From Janthinobacterium sp. CG3 (GTDB lineage: Bacteria; Pseudomonadota; Gammaproteobacteria; Burkholderiales; Burkholderiaceae_D), in NCBI RefSeq assembly GCF_000344615.1, contig NZ_KB467824.1, positions 480,445-544,444 on the forward strand: DNA of 64,000 nt, in the 5' to 3' direction. This document shows, one piece after another, positions 1-9,336 of the stretch. Numbering within the stretch: position 1 is the stretch's first letter; the number at the start of each line of letters is the position of its first letter. The translations under genes and the position numbers were made by a program. The notes under the pieces were generated by a model. The model did not search any database. It saw only the letters and a list, made by a program, of their open reading frames with translations, and was not told where the DNA came from.

Positions 1-283
1 AGTGCGCGGCGTGGCCCGCAATCCGGTCTATCAATACAATCCGAAACTGTTCTGGGACGCCAAGCCGGGCGAGCTCAAGGCGAAGATCGCCGCCGGCCCG
101 AACAACCCGGTGGGCGCCGCCTGGATCGAGTTGAGCAAGCCGCATTACGGCATCCACGGCACGCCGGAGCCGGGCAACATCGCCAAGACGCAATCGCACG
201 GCTGTATCCGCCTGACCAACTGGGACGTGCTGGCGCTGGCGAAAGTGGTGGTGCGCGGCGCCGTGGTGCTGTTGCAGGAATAG
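1..283 (+). CDS. L,D-transpeptidase (YkuD domain), 3' part
   Basis: C-terminal end of an L,D-transpeptidase, an envelope enzyme that cross-links peptidoglycan stems (3-3 links) or attaches proteins to them. The visible 93 residues hold the family signature: an HGTPEPGNI stretch followed by SHGCIRLTNWD, with the catalytic Cys in SHGCIRL and the upstream His of HGT. The reading frame is open to the first base, so the N-terminus with its signal peptide and any LysM or substrate-binding part lies outside the window. It ends at a TAG and converges on the GGDEF/EAL gene with only 7 bases between stops. The domain call is firm; the specific paralogue is not known. Confidence 0.9.
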   Translation, partial: VRGVARNPVYQYNPKLFWDAKPGELKAKIAAGPNNPVGAAWIELSKPHYGIHGTPEPGNIAKTQSHGCIRLTNWDVLALAKVVVRGAVVLLQE

Positions 284-290
284 CCGCGCG

Positions 291-3173
291 CTAACGCGTC
301 ACCAGGCGCGGCTGCGGCAACGCCGGCGCCGGCGCCAGCCGCAGGCCCTGGCGCAGCATCTGTTCGAACTGTTCCGGCGGCAGCGGCCGGCTGAAATAAT
401 ATCCCTGCATTTCGTCGCAGCCGTGCTGGCGCAGGTAGTCGAGCTGGGCCTCGGTTTCGACGCCCTCGGCGATGACGCGCAGCTTCAGGTTGTGGGCCAG
501 CGCGATGATCGAGTCGACGATGGCGGCGTCGTCGGCGTCGTTGGCGATGTCGTTGACGAAGGTGCGGTCGATCTTCAGCACGTCGATCGGGAAGCGCCGC
601 AGGTAGGAAAAGCTGGAATAGCCGGTGCCGAAGTCGTCGATCGACAGTTGCACCCCCAGCGCCTTCATCGCGTGCAACTGGTCGACCGCCACGCCGATGT
701 CGTGCATGAACAGGCTCTCGGTCAGTTCCAACTCCAGGCAGGCCGGCGCCAGGCCGGTCTCGGCCAGCACGGCGGCGATCGAGGCCACCAGGTTGGCCTC
801 GCTGAACTGGCGCGCCGACAGGTTCACGGCGATGCGCAACTGCCCCAGGCCGGCCTGCCGCCAAGCTTGGTTCTGGGCGCAGGCGGTGCGCATGACCCAG
901 GCGCCGATCGGCACGATCAGGCCGGTTTCCTCGGCCAGCGCGATGAAGCGGCTCGGCGCCACCACGCCCAGCTCCGGGTGCTGCCAGCGCAGCAGCGCCT
1001 CGACGCCGACGATCAGGCCGCTCTTCAGGTCCAGCTGCGGCTGGTAGTGCAGCACGAACTCGTCGCGTTCGAGGGCGCTGCGCAGCGCCCCCTCGATGCG
1101 CATGCGCTCCTGCGCCGCCTCGTTCATCTGCGGGGCGTAGAACTGGAAGTTGTTGCGGCCCTGTTTCTTGGCGCAGTACATGGCGATGTCGGCCTGCTCG
1201 ATCAGGTTTTGCTGGCCGCCGCCGGCGCCCGGGTAGACCGCCACGCCGATGCTGCAGGAGACGAACACTTCCTTGCCCTCCAGCGTAACCGGCTGCGCCA
1301 CCTGGTCCATCAGGCGCTGCACCACCTCGCCGGCCAGCGCCTGCTCCGGGCGCTGGCCGAGGATGGCGACGAACTCGTCGCCCGACAGGCGCGCCACCGT
1401 GTCGCTTTCGCGCAGGCCGGCCTTCAGGCGCGCCGCCACGGTTTTCAGCAGCAGGTCGCCGGCCTTGTGGCCGAGGCTGTCGTTGATGAACTTGAAGCGG
1501 TCCAGGTCGATCAGCAGCACCCACAGCGGTTCGCCGCCCTGGTCGACGGCGGCGATCGCCTGGCCGAGGCGCTCGCGCAGCAGCGCGCGGTTGGGCAGGC
1601 CGGTGAGCACGTCGTGGTGGGCGATGTGGTGGATGCGCTGCTCCGACAGCTTGCGCTCGGTGATCTCGGCGCCGGTGCCGCGGTAGCCCTCGAAGTTGCC
1701 CTTGTCGTCGAACAGCGGCTCGCCATTGATGCTGAACCAGCGCATCTGGCCGTGCCGGTCGGCCATCGGGTACTCCAGGTCGGCGAACGGCTGGTGCGCC
1801 TTGACGGCGGCGATGTGCGCCTGGCCCCACTCGGACTCGCGCATCTCGGCGTTGTTGTCCCAGCGCGTCAGGCCGATGAAGCGTTCCAGCGGCATCTGCG
1901 ACTTGTCGGCGAAGCCGCTGGTGATGTTGGTGAAGCGAAACTGCGCGTCCTGCTCCCAGTACCAGTCCGAGGACAGCGCCAGCAGGCGGCGGAAGCGCTT
2001 TTCGCTCTCCTGCAGCGCGCGCTCGGTGCGCTTGCGCGCGCGCACGTCGGCGCTCAGGCGCTCGTTGCTCAGCTTCAGGTCGACGGTGCGCTCGTCGACC
2101 AGGCGCTGCACCCGCCGCGAGCGCTGCGCCAGCGTCTGCACGAAGGCGGTCGTGAGCAGCGTGAACAGGATGCCGCCCAGCAGCGTCGAGAGCGAGCCGA
2201 CGTGGTCGGCCAGGAAAGGCCGCGGCCGCGCCTGCACCCGCACGTGCCAGGGCCGGCCGGCGGCGTTGAAGCTGTGCTCCCTGCTGTCGCGGTAGTCGAA
2301 CAGCAGCCAGCGCGGCAGCGGCGCGGCGGGCGCGTGCGCGGCGTCCGGCGCGCCGCTGCGGTAGATCAACTGGGCCGGGTCGGCGGCCGCGCTGGCGTAC
2401 ACGCTCAGCTCGATCTGCGGATCGCTGAGCAGGTCGGCGCCCTGCATTACCTTGTGCACCAGGCTGGTGGCGCGCACCACCGCGGCGGTGTCGCCGACCA
2501 GCGCGGCGCGGCGCTCGGCCAGCGTGGCCGTGGGCGCGCCCAGGCGGTACACCGGCGCGACGATGACGAAGCCGCGCTGGCGCGTGGTTTCCTGCGCCAG
2601 CGTCAGCAGCGCCGTCGCGCTCGCGCGCCCGCGCAGCAGCGACTGCTCCAGCGCCGCCAGCGAGAAGCGGTTCGGCGCCACGTCCATGCCCAGCGCCGCC
2701 TCGTTGCCGCGCATCGGTTCGAGGTAGTCGACCACCAGGTAGCTGGCGCGCCGCTGCGCCGGCACCAGCTTGCCGTCGCGCATTTCCGTCATCGCGTAGC
2801 CGGGATGCTCGCGCCGCAGCGCCGCCTCGAACGCGGCGCGCTCGGCGTGCGCCAGCACGCGGTGGAAGTTGAAGGCCTGGATGAAGGGGTAGCGCGCCAG
2901 CAGCGGCGCGGTGAACACGCGGAACTGCTCGCGCGAGACCGCTTCGACGGTGGCGAACAACTGGTTGGTTACCGTCAGCACCTCGACGGCGTCGTCGAGG
3001 CCCTTGTGCAGGGCCGTCGCGCGCAGGGTGGCGCGCTGCTGGAAGCTGAGCGCCATCTTGTCGTATTCGAGCCGGCTGACGGCGCTAAACAGCAGCGCCG
3101 TCACGCCCAGCCCGGCGCCCAGCGTCAGCGCGGCCGCGGCGGAGATCGACAGGGACAGGCGGCGACGCGGCAT
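291..3173 (-). CDS. CHASE-PAS-GGDEF-EAL membrane c-di-GMP enzyme
   Basis: 960-residue membrane signalling protein expected to make and/or degrade cyclic di-GMP. Order seen: TM helix at about 9-31, periplasmic CHASE-type sensor at about 60-300, second TM at about 323-345, PAS domain at about 385-510, GGDEF domain with an SGDEF signature near residue 598, EAL domain from about 710. An RESD motif five residues before SGDEF is a complete RxxD inhibitory (I) site. The EAL part keeps EALLRW (near 725) and DDFGTGYSS (near 843), so phosphodiesterase activity is likely. SGDEF is a tolerated variant of GGDEF, so a dual-function enzyme is possible. Ligand of the CHASE domain is unknown. Starts at ATG 3173. 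Confidence 0.93.
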   Translation of the reverse strand: MPRRRLSLSISAAAALTLGAGLGVTALLFSAVSRLEYDKMALSFQQRATLRATALHKGLDDAVEVLTVTNQLFATVEAVSREQFRVFTAPLLARYPFIQAFNFHRVLAHAERAAFEAALRREHPGYAMTEMRDGKLVPAQRRASYLVVDYLEPMRGNEAALGMDVAPNRFSLAALEQSLLRGRASATALLTLAQETTRQRGFVIVAPVYRLGAPTATLAERRAALVGDTAAVVRATSLVHKVMQGADLLSDPQIELSVYASAAADPAQLIYRSGAPDAAHAPAAPLPRWLLFDYRDSREHSFNAAGRPWHVRVQARPRPFLADHVGSLSTLLGGILFTLLTTAFVQTLAQRSRRVQRLVDERTVDLKLSNERLSADVRARKRTERALQESEKRFRRLLALSSDWYWEQDAQFRFTNITSGFADKSQMPLERFIGLTRWDNNAEMRESEWGQAHIAAVKAHQPFADLEYPMADRHGQMRWFSINGEPLFDDKGNFEGYRGTGAEITERKLSEQRIHHIAHHDVLTGLPNRALLRERLGQAIAAVDQGGEPLWVLLIDLDRFKFINDSLGHKAGDLLLKTVAARLKAGLRESDTVARLSGDEFVAILGQRPEQALAGEVVQRLMDQVAQPVTLEGKEVFVSCSIGVAVYPGAGGGQQNLIEQADIAMYCAKKQGRNNFQFYAPQMNEAAQERMRIEGALRSALERDEFVLHYQPQLDLKSGLIVGVEALLRWQHPELGVVAPSRFIALAEETGLIVPIGAWVMRTACAQNQAWRQAGLGQLRIAVNLSARQFSEANLVASIAAVLAETGLAPACLELELTESLFMHDIGVAVDQLHAMKALGVQLSIDDFGTGYSSFSYLRRFPIDVLKIDRTFVNDIANDADDAAIVDSIIALAHNLKLRVIAEGVETEAQLDYLRQHGCDEMQGYYFSRPLPPEQFEQMLRQGLRLAPAPALPQPRLVTR

Positions 3174-3294
3174 GGTTTTTTCCTACGGGTAAAAAAAGGG
3201 ACGGCCGCGACTTGCCGCGGCTGCCGATAGTGTGTCATACATCGCCGCCCCCGGACAGTTCCCGACGTATAGTAATTGCGCATTTGCAACAAAA

Positions 3295-4104
3295 TCAAGG
3301 CGGCGGGCGGCGCGGGCGCTGTGGCGCGGCGCGGCTCAGGCGCCGCACCACCAGCCGCGCCAGCAGCGGGTTGAGGAAGGCCAGGCCGAAACGCCGGCGC
3401 CATTCCACCAGGCTCAGCACCCGCAGCGCGCGCGAGGGCGCGGCGAAGGCGCCGCCCGTGGCCTCGTTGACGGCGAAGAGGATGCGGTTGTTGCCGGCGA
3501 TGCCGTCGAACCAGCACAGGCGGTTGCGGAAGGTCAGGCGCAAGCGCCCCAGCATGGCCCGGTAGTGGCGGTCGTAGCTGAAGATGTTGGCCACCAGCAC
3601 GCCGCCGGGCAGCAGCGCGCGGCGGCAGTCGGCGTAGAAGCGCGCGCTGCCCAGCGCCGGCGGCAGGCCGCCCTCGTCGAAGCCGTCGATCAGCAGCACG
3701 TCGGCGCTGGCCGGCGCGTGCGCCAGGTAGTCGACGGCGTCGGCGTGGACGATGCGAAAGCGCGCGTCGTCGGGCGGAATCAGGAACTGCTCGCGCAGCG
3801 CGATGACGTCGGCGCGCAGTTCGAGCACGGTGATGCGCGCCTCGGGCAGGTAGCGGTAGCAGAACTTGGCCAGCGAGCCGCCGCCCAGGCCGACCATGAT
3901 AATGTGCCGCGGGCGCGGTTGGAACAGCGTGAAGCACATCATCGCGCGGGCGTAGCGCAGCACCAGCTCGTCCGGGCGCGAGAGCCGCATCTCGCTTTGG
4001 ATCATGCCCGGCTTGAACTCCAGCGAACGGCGGTCGCCGCGGGTGTGCACCAGGGCCGGCTGGGGTGGTTCGGTCGGGGCGCGGTGGCGCAGGGGTTCTG
4101 GCAT
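3295..4104 (-). CDS. Spermidine-synthase-like methyltransferase-fold protein
   Basis: 269-residue protein of the spermidine/spermine synthase fold. The nucleotide-binding loop VGLGGGSLAKF lies near residues 70-80, followed by an acidic strand end (VLELRAD) and the LLIDGFDEGG region equivalent to the catalytic loop. It lacks the small N-terminal beta-barrel of true SpeE, so it belongs to the widespread SpeE-like group whose substrates are mostly unknown. A real polyamine synthase role is possible but unproven. The C-terminus is Arg/Pro rich. It is transcribed toward the GGDEF/EAL gene, with 121 bases between its stop and that gene's start. Confidence 0.75.
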   Translation of the reverse strand: MPEPLRHRAPTEPPQPALVHTRGDRRSLEFKPGMIQSEMRLSRPDELVLRYARAMMCFTLFQPRPRHIIMVGLGGGSLAKFCYRYLPEARITVLELRADVIALREQFLIPPDDARFRIVHADAVDYLAHAPASADVLLIDGFDEGGLPPALGSARFYADCRRALLPGGVLVANIFSYDRHYRAMLGRLRLTFRNRLCWFDGIAGNNRILFAVNEATGGAFAAPSRALRVLSLVEWRRRFGLAFLNPLLARLVVRRLSRAAPQRPRRPPP

Positions 4105-4262
4105 GCGAAATCAGTGGGTGGTGGTGGTCAATATTTTGTTTCGTGCATAGAATTCTGATAAGCTGCCTAAGCACCCCGTCGCGACAGCGCGGCGGCTGAC
4201 CGATCCACGCAGCATACAGGATTCGGCGCGGCCGGCGCGGCGGCCATCATGGAGAGAAGCGT

Positions 4263-4538
4263 ATGTTTTTGGACCACCCGACTATTACCGCGACCAACAG
4301 CTTTACCGAGCCGGACCGGATCGAGCGGCTGACCCGCGTCTACGGCTACACGGCGGCGCTGGCCGACCAGGCCGGGAATCATCTGTTCATTGAAAAAGTG
4401 GCGCAGATCCACGACCACAAGGGCACCCTGATCGTCTTTTGGCACGAGGCCCCCAGCGAGGACGAGAAGCAGTTTTTCGTGCAGGCCTGGGCCAGCAAGA
4501 TCGGCGACGGCAGCAACAACGTCGAACACGAGATTTAA
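4263..4538 (+). CDS. Conserved small hypothetical protein
   Basis: 91-residue soluble protein with no family I recognise. A GGAGAG Shine-Dalgarno sequence lies a few bases before the ATG, and codon use matches the neighbouring genes, so it is probably real. It is rich in acidic and aromatic residues, with no signal peptide or membrane segment. It is divergent from the spermidine-synthase-like gene with 158 bases between starts. No function is proposed. Confidence 0.7.
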   Translation: MFLDHPTITATNSFTEPDRIERLTRVYGYTAALADQAGNHLFIEKVAQIHDHKGTLIVFWHEAPSEDEKQFFVQAWASKIGDGSNNVEHEI

Positions 4539-4552
4539 GCGCGCGGCGAAGA

Positions 4553-4584
4553 GCCGGGGTCGGACCCGCGCGGCTTGACCCCGG
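4553..4584. repeat. Short copy of GCCGGGG/CGGACC dispersed repeat
   Basis: An inverted repeat in which CCGGGGTC at the left pairs with GACCCCGG at the right, lying in the gap between the small hypothetical gene and the GGDEF gene. The core (gcgaagagccgggg then tcggaccc) resembles the longer copies at 28739-28830 and 49710-49801, so this looks like a partial member of that family. Confidence 0.5.
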
Positions 4585-4683
4585 ATTCACGGTGTCGGTT
4601 GACGGCGAGCCGACCACCGGGCCCCTGCAATCCCGGCGGTCGAGCCGCCCGCCATCGGCGCGCCCACCTTTTCCGGCAACGAC

Positions 4684-5847
4684 ATGGACATCAAAACACT
4701 GGTACTCGCTTTGGCGCTGGGCAATCTGAGCCTGTGCGCCGGGCTGTTCTTTTTCGGCTACGGCCGCGCCGCCTCGCCCGGCCTGTCGACCTGGTCGGCG
4801 GCCAAGCAATGCCAGGCGGTGGCCTGGCTGCTGCTGTACTTCCGCGGCATCATCCCCGACTTCCTCTCGATCCCGGTCGGCAGCGCGCTGCTGTTCGCCG
4901 GCGTGGCGCTGGACGCCGGCGCCTCGTGGGAGGCGGCCGGGCGCGGCGGCTGGCGCCGCGTGGTGCTGCCGGCGCTGGTGCTGGCGGTGGCCGGCTTCGT
5001 GCTGTGCTACGTGCTCGACATGGAGCAGGCGCTGCGCTCGGCCGTCGGCGCGCTGATCGTCGCGGTGTTCTTCCTGGCCGGCGTGGCGGCGCTGGCGCTG
5101 GGCTGGTCCGGCGCCGGCATGCTGCAGCGCTTCCTGGTGGTGACGCTGAGCGCGCTGGCGCTGGTGCTCGGCGCCAGCGGCGCGCTGCCGGCGGCGCTGC
5201 CGGACGGCTGGTCCTGGATCACCCCGGCCGGCATGCAGGCGGCCGGCCTCGGCGCGTTCTACCTGATGATGCTTAGCAACGGCTTTGGCTACCTGCTGCT
5301 GTCGCGCGAGCGCGGCGAACGCGAACTGGCCCGGCTCGAGGTGCTCGACACGCTCACCGACGTGCCGAACCGGCGCGGCTTTTACAACGCGCTGGCGCCG
5401 TGGATGGCGCTGGCGCGCCGGCCCGGCACGCCGACCGCGATGATCGTACTGAACCTGGACCACTTCAAACGCGTCAACGACAGCTACGGCCACCCGGTCG
5501 GCGACGCGGTGCTCAAGGCCATCGTCGACGTGTGCAAGAAGCAACTGCGCGACAGCGACCTGATGGGCCGCCTGGGCGGCGCCGAGTTCGCCATCCAACT
5601 GCCGCGCACCACCCTGGCCGACGCCCTGGTGGTGGCCGAGCGCGTGCGCGCCGCCGTCGAGCGGATGCCGGTGAAGACGGAGCGCGCGGTGATCACCCTG
5701 ACCGCCAGCCTGGGCGTGACCACCATCCGCGCCGAGGACAGCAGCGTCAGCCTGTTCCAGCGCGCCGACGAAGCGCTGCAAGAAGCCAAGCGCGCGGGGC
5801 GCAACCGCGTCGTCGAAGCGCCCGCCGCCGCCCCGCTCGACGCCTGA
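4684..5847 (+). CDS. Membrane GGDEF protein with degenerate (GGAEF) active site
   Basis: 387-residue protein: about 200 residues of multi-pass membrane segments, then a GGDEF domain. Two metal or catalytic positions differ from active diguanylate cyclases. The signature is GGAEF (near residue 298), and the first Asp of the DxDHFK strand motif is Asn (LNLDHFK, near 255). The RxxD inhibitory site (RDSD, five residues before GGAEF) is intact. From family knowledge, such a protein more likely binds c-di-GMP than makes it; this is inference. The downstream gap to ppx is 296 bases. Confidence 0.85.
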   Translation: MDIKTLVLALALGNLSLCAGLFFFGYGRAASPGLSTWSAAKQCQAVAWLLLYFRGIIPDFLSIPVGSALLFAGVALDAGASWEAAGRGGWRRVVLPALVLAVAGFVLCYVLDMEQALRSAVGALIVAVFFLAGVAALALGWSGAGMLQRFLVVTLSALALVLGASGALPAALPDGWSWITPAGMQAAGLGAFYLMMLSNGFGYLLLSRERGERELARLEVLDTLTDVPNRRGFYNALAPWMALARRPGTPTAMIVLNLDHFKRVNDSYGHPVGDAVLKAIVDVCKKQLRDSDLMGRLGGAEFAIQLPRTTLADALVVAERVRAAVERMPVKTERAVITLTASLGVTTIRAEDSSVSLFQRADEALQEAKRAGRNRVVEAPAAAPLDA

Positions 5848-6143
5848 GCGGCGCGGCAGCGACAAAGCCGGCCCTTGTCCCGGCTTCCGGGCGGCGTTGG
5901 CCGAACCGCGACGCGCCGCTCCCGGCCGACATTGTCGGGTAAGCCCCTTGGGTTAAGCCGACCCGCGGACGGCGCGCCCGCCGCTATTCAAATAAACGGT
6001 ATAAACCATTCACAATGCAGTAGGATTCAGTCTGCGCGTTGCGCGCGGCGTGTCACCGGGCGGTCACATCGCTGGTGTAACGTGGGTGGATTTTTTCATC
6101 AAAAGCCTGTGCGAATCACGATAATAAAACATAAGAGGCTGGT
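5848..6143. other. Gap before ppx
   Basis: About 300 bases with no gene visible. The sequence becomes AT-richer toward the ppx start and should hold the ppx promoter, but I could not pick a convincing -35/-10 pair. Confidence 0.4.
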
Positions 6144-7601
6144 ATGTACGCTGCGGTTGACCTAGGTTCCAACAGTTTTCGCCTGCACATCGGCAAGCAC
6201 GACGGCGACACCATCCGCGTGCTGAAAAGCGTGCGCGACCCGATCCGCCTGGCCGCCGGCCTGGACGCGAACGGCAATTTGACGGAGGCGGCGATGCAGA
6301 CGGCGCTGACCTGCCTGAACAATTTCCGCATTATGCTGGCCGGCTACGAGCTTGACGCGGTGCGCGTGGTGGCGACGTCGGCCATGCGCGTGGCGCGCAA
6401 CGGCGCGGTCTTCCTGCCGCTGGCCGAACAGGCCATCGGCCACCCGATCGAGATCATCTCGGGCGAGGAGGAGGGCCGCCTGATCTACATGGGCGTGGCC
6501 AACGCGCTGGCGCTGCCCGGCGAGCGCCGCCTGGTGGTCGACATCGGCGGCGGCTCGACCGAATTGATACTCGGGCGCGGCGCCGACATCGAACGGGTCG
6601 AGTCGTTCTCGCTGGGCACCGTCAAGCAGAGCCTGTCGTTTTTCGTCGGCGGGCGCATCGACGCGCCCTCGTTCGAGGCGGCCATCCTGTCGGCGCGCAG
6701 CCATTTCGAGGACGCCGCGCCGCCATACCGGCCGCAACACTGGAAGAACGCCTACGGCTCCTCGGGCACCATCCGCACCATCGCCGACATCATCGCCAAG
6801 AACAACCTGGGCCGCGGCGACCTGTCCGGTCCCAGCCTGGAGGCCTTGAAGCAGCGCTTCATCGCGTTCGGCCAGGTCGGTAAAATCGACATGCCGGGCC
6901 TGAAGCTGGACCGCGCCGGCACCATCGTCGGCGGCCTGGCGATTCTGATCGCGCTGGTGCACGAACTCGACATCGAGGCGATGGCGCCGGTCGAGGCCGG
7001 CCTGCGCATGGGCGTGATGTGGGACCTGTACCTGCGCTCGACCAAGCGCGACCGGCGCGAGCAGTCGGTCCAGGCCTGCCTGCAAAAGTTCCACGTCGAC
7101 GAGGGCCGCGCGCTGCGCGTGGCCGAGAACGCGGTGGCGATGTACGCCCAGCTCAAGCCGAACACGGACGCGCTCAACAAGTGCCTGCGCTGGAGCGCCA
7201 TGCTGCACGAGGTGGGCATGGCGGTGTCGCAGACCGGCTACCACAAGCACGCCGCCTACATCGTCGAAAACGCCGACCTGCCGGGCTTCACGACGCGCGA
7301 GCAGAAAACCATGAGCAAATTGATCATGGCGCAGAAGGGCAATCTGCGCAAAATCGGCGACGCGCTGGCCGAGCCGGACTTCGCCAAGGCGGTGCTGGCG
7401 CTGCGGCTGGCGATCCTGTTCATGCACGCCCGCATCGACGCCGATTTCAGCGAACTGCGCCTGCGCATGAAAAACCGCATCGAACTGGAAATCAAGCGCG
7501 ACTGGGTGGCGCACCATCCAACGGTGTCGTTCTGGATCGAGAAGGAGCAGGAGTTGTGGGATGAAGTCGGGGTTGATTTCAGCATCCGCGCCACCGCTTA
7601 G
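6144..7601 (+). CDS. ppx: Exopolyphosphatase, Ppx/GppA family
   Basis: 485-residue exopolyphosphatase / guanosine pentaphosphate phosphatase, which releases phosphate from polyphosphate chains or converts pppGpp to ppGpp in the cytoplasm. The ASKHA-fold phosphate motifs are clear: DLGSNSFRL at residues 6-14 and DIGGGSTEL near 132. The C-terminal part (about 300-485) has the HD-like helical domain of the long Ppx form, including a LHEVG segment. It starts at ATG 6144. Family is certain; Ppx versus GppA preference cannot be read from sequence. Confidence 0.93.
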   Translation: MYAAVDLGSNSFRLHIGKHDGDTIRVLKSVRDPIRLAAGLDANGNLTEAAMQTALTCLNNFRIMLAGYELDAVRVVATSAMRVARNGAVFLPLAEQAIGHPIEIISGEEEGRLIYMGVANALALPGERRLVVDIGGGSTELILGRGADIERVESFSLGTVKQSLSFFVGGRIDAPSFEAAILSARSHFEDAAPPYRPQHWKNAYGSSGTIRTIADIIAKNNLGRGDLSGPSLEALKQRFIAFGQVGKIDMPGLKLDRAGTIVGGLAILIALVHELDIEAMAPVEAGLRMGVMWDLYLRSTKRDRREQSVQACLQKFHVDEGRALRVAENAVAMYAQLKPNTDALNKCLRWSAMLHEVGMAVSQTGYHKHAAYIVENADLPGFTTREQKTMSKLIMAQKGNLRKIGDALAEPDFAKAVLALRLAILFMHARIDADFSELRLRMKNRIELEIKRDWVAHHPTVSFWIEKEQELWDEVGVDFSIRATA

Positions 7602-7693
7602 CCAAGCCCCGTCCGAGGTTGTGCCGATATGGATCAAGCAATTTTTCCATAAATCGTATATATTGTTTATATTATTTACCAAATGGACAGAAA

Positions 7694-8401
7694 ATGAGCA
7701 AAATCAGCGTATTGAAAACCGCCCAGCCCGCCATCGCCGCCGACGCCTCCGGCGCCGCCAACGGCCAAGGCTCGCCGTTCCCGACCACCGCGTCGATCGG
7801 CGCCGCCGCCGACAATGCCGGCGCCGCCGCCGTCGTCAAAGCCGCGCCGAAGCGCACCGCCAAGGCGCCGCTGAGCGCGCGCAAGGCGGTGGCCCTGGCC
7901 GGTCCGGATGGCGCCAAGCCGGTTGCCGTCAAAGCCAAGCCCGCCGCCGCGGTGAAGGCGGTCAAACCAGTCGCCGCCAAACCGGCCGCCGTCAAGGCCG
8001 CGCCGGAAACCGCCGCGGCCAAAGCCACGCCAGCGGCCGCGAAGGCGGCCGTTAAGCCCGCCGCCAAGGCGAAAGCGGCTGCCAAGCCGGCGCTGAAAGC
8101 GCCCGCCAAACCAGCGGCCAAGCCCGCCGCCAAGGCCGGCGCCAAGGTCGACGCCGCGGCGCTGGCCAAGGAAAAGGCCCGCAAGCCAAAACTGGTGCGC
8201 GACAGCTTCACCATGCCGGAGGGCGAATACGCGGTGCTGAGCCAGGTGAAAAAAGCCTGCCTGAAAGCCGGGTTCGAGATCAAGAAAAGCGAACTGCTGC
8301 GTATCGGCGTGGCGCTGATCAGCCAGATCGACATGGCGACGCTGCAGAGCGTGCTGTCGGCGCTGCCGCAGTTGAAGACCGGGCGTCCAAAGAAGGATTG
8401 A
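7694..8401 (+). CDS. Ala/Lys-rich histone-like protein with conserved C-terminal domain
   Basis: 235 residues from ATG 7694. Residues about 45-165 are low-complexity Ala/Lys/Pro repeats (AAKPA, KAAPK types) like histone H1 tails or AlgP. Residues about 165-235 form a compact, non-repetitive domain (VRDSFTMPEGEY ... KKSELLRIGVALI) that resembles a ribbon-helix-helix type DNA-binding unit seen in Burkholderiales. A nucleoid or DNA-binding role is inferred from composition. It follows ppx by 92 AT-rich bases that may carry its promoter. Repeat length may vary between strains. Confidence 0.75.
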   Translation: MSKISVLKTAQPAIAADASGAANGQGSPFPTTASIGAAADNAGAAAVVKAAPKRTAKAPLSARKAVALAGPDGAKPVAVKAKPAAAVKAVKPVAAKPAAVKAAPETAAAKATPAAAKAAVKPAAKAKAAAKPALKAPAKPAAKPAAKAGAKVDAAALAKEKARKPKLVRDSFTMPEGEYAVLSQVKKACLKAGFEIKKSELLRIGVALISQIDMATLQSVLSALPQLKTGRPKKD

Positions 8402-8489
8402 GGCAGCTCAGGGAAATGGCGCGCCGATGTCATTTCCCTGAAATAATTAACTAGTACGCTTGCTTCGTCTCTATAACCAAGGATGAAGC

Positions 8490-9257
8490 ATGCAAAACTT
8501 AATCGCATCGGCCGACGTTAAGGGCCACGCCGCCAAACTGGTCCTCAGTGTGGCCAGCACCGCCGAAGAGCTGCGCGAAGTCCAGCGCCTGCGTTACAAG
8601 GTGTTTATCGAGACGATGGGCTTGACCGCGCTGGTGCGCGCCGACGGCCTCGACAGCGACGAGTTCGACGAGCACTGCGACCACCTGATCGTGCGCGACG
8701 CCGACACCCTGAAAGTGGTCGGCACCTACCGCGTGCTAAGCGCGGCGCGGGCCGGCAAGATCGGCCGCCTGTATTCCGAAAACGAGTTCGACCTGGGGCG
8801 CCTGAACAACGTGCGCGGGCGCATGGTCGAAGCGGGGCGCGCCTGCATCCATCCGAAATACCGCGGCGGCGGCGTGATCATGCTGCTCTGGTCGGGCCTG
8901 GCCGAATACATGCGGCGCGAGCGCTGCGACTACCTGGTCGGCTGTGCCAGCATCAGCCTGGCCGACGGCGGCCACAACGCGGTGGCGGTGTACCAGGCGC
9001 TGGCCGCCAAGCACATGGCGCCGTCCGAGTACCGCGTCACGCCGCACCTGCCGTTCCCGATCCACAAGGTGGAGGCGGCGCACAAGCCGCAAGTGCCGCC
9101 GCTGATCAAGGGCTACCTGCGCTCGGGCGCCTGGATTTGCGGCGAACCGGCCTGGGACCCCGACTTCGAAAGCGCCGACATGTTCATGATGATGCCGCTG
9201 GCAAACCTGGACGGCCGCTACGCCAAGCACTACGGCGTCGCCCCGGCCGGCCGGTAA
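8490..9257 (+). CDS. OlsB-like N-acyltransferase (GNAT fold)
   Basis: 255-residue acyltransferase of the OlsB / hemolysin-like GNAT group. The best-known members transfer a 3-hydroxyacyl chain from acyl-ACP to ornithine, the first step of ornithine-lipid synthesis. Family signatures are seen: LRYKVFIETMG near residue 35, the acidic DEFDEHCDHL region, and EAGRACIHPKYRGG near 110. The start has a AAGGA Shine-Dalgarno. No olsA acyltransferase is adjacent, so ornithine-lipid synthesis is not confirmed here; another N-acyl amino acid is possible. Confidence 0.75.
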   Translation: MQNLIASADVKGHAAKLVLSVASTAEELREVQRLRYKVFIETMGLTALVRADGLDSDEFDEHCDHLIVRDADTLKVVGTYRVLSAARAGKIGRLYSENEFDLGRLNNVRGRMVEAGRACIHPKYRGGGVIMLLWSGLAEYMRRERCDYLVGCASISLADGGHNAVAVYQALAAKHMAPSEYRVTPHLPFPIHKVEAAHKPQVPPLIKGYLRSGAWICGEPAWDPDFESADMFMMMPLANLDGRYAKHYGVAPAGR

Positions 9258-9277
9258 AGCGCCGGCCGCCGCCCGGC

Positions 9278-9310
9278 GTCGGCTTACGCCGCGCCAAGCC
9301 GACCTGCGAC
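9278..9310. repeat. REP-like element
   Basis: Short hairpin with arms GTCGGCTT and AAGCCGAC around ACGCCGCGCC, followed by a CCTGCGAC tail. It lies between the converging acyltransferase and CHAT genes and is related to the longer copies near 38.0, 48.5, 52.9, 56.2 and 62.7 kb. Confidence 0.65.
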
Positions 9311-9336
9311 GGCTTGGCGGCGCATCCGCGGCGGCG

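Noticed and set aside
423..3230. 935-codon plus-strand open frame antisense to the CHASE-GGDEF-EAL gene
   Set aside because: No recognisable domain, and the opposite strand encodes a complete well-conserved protein.
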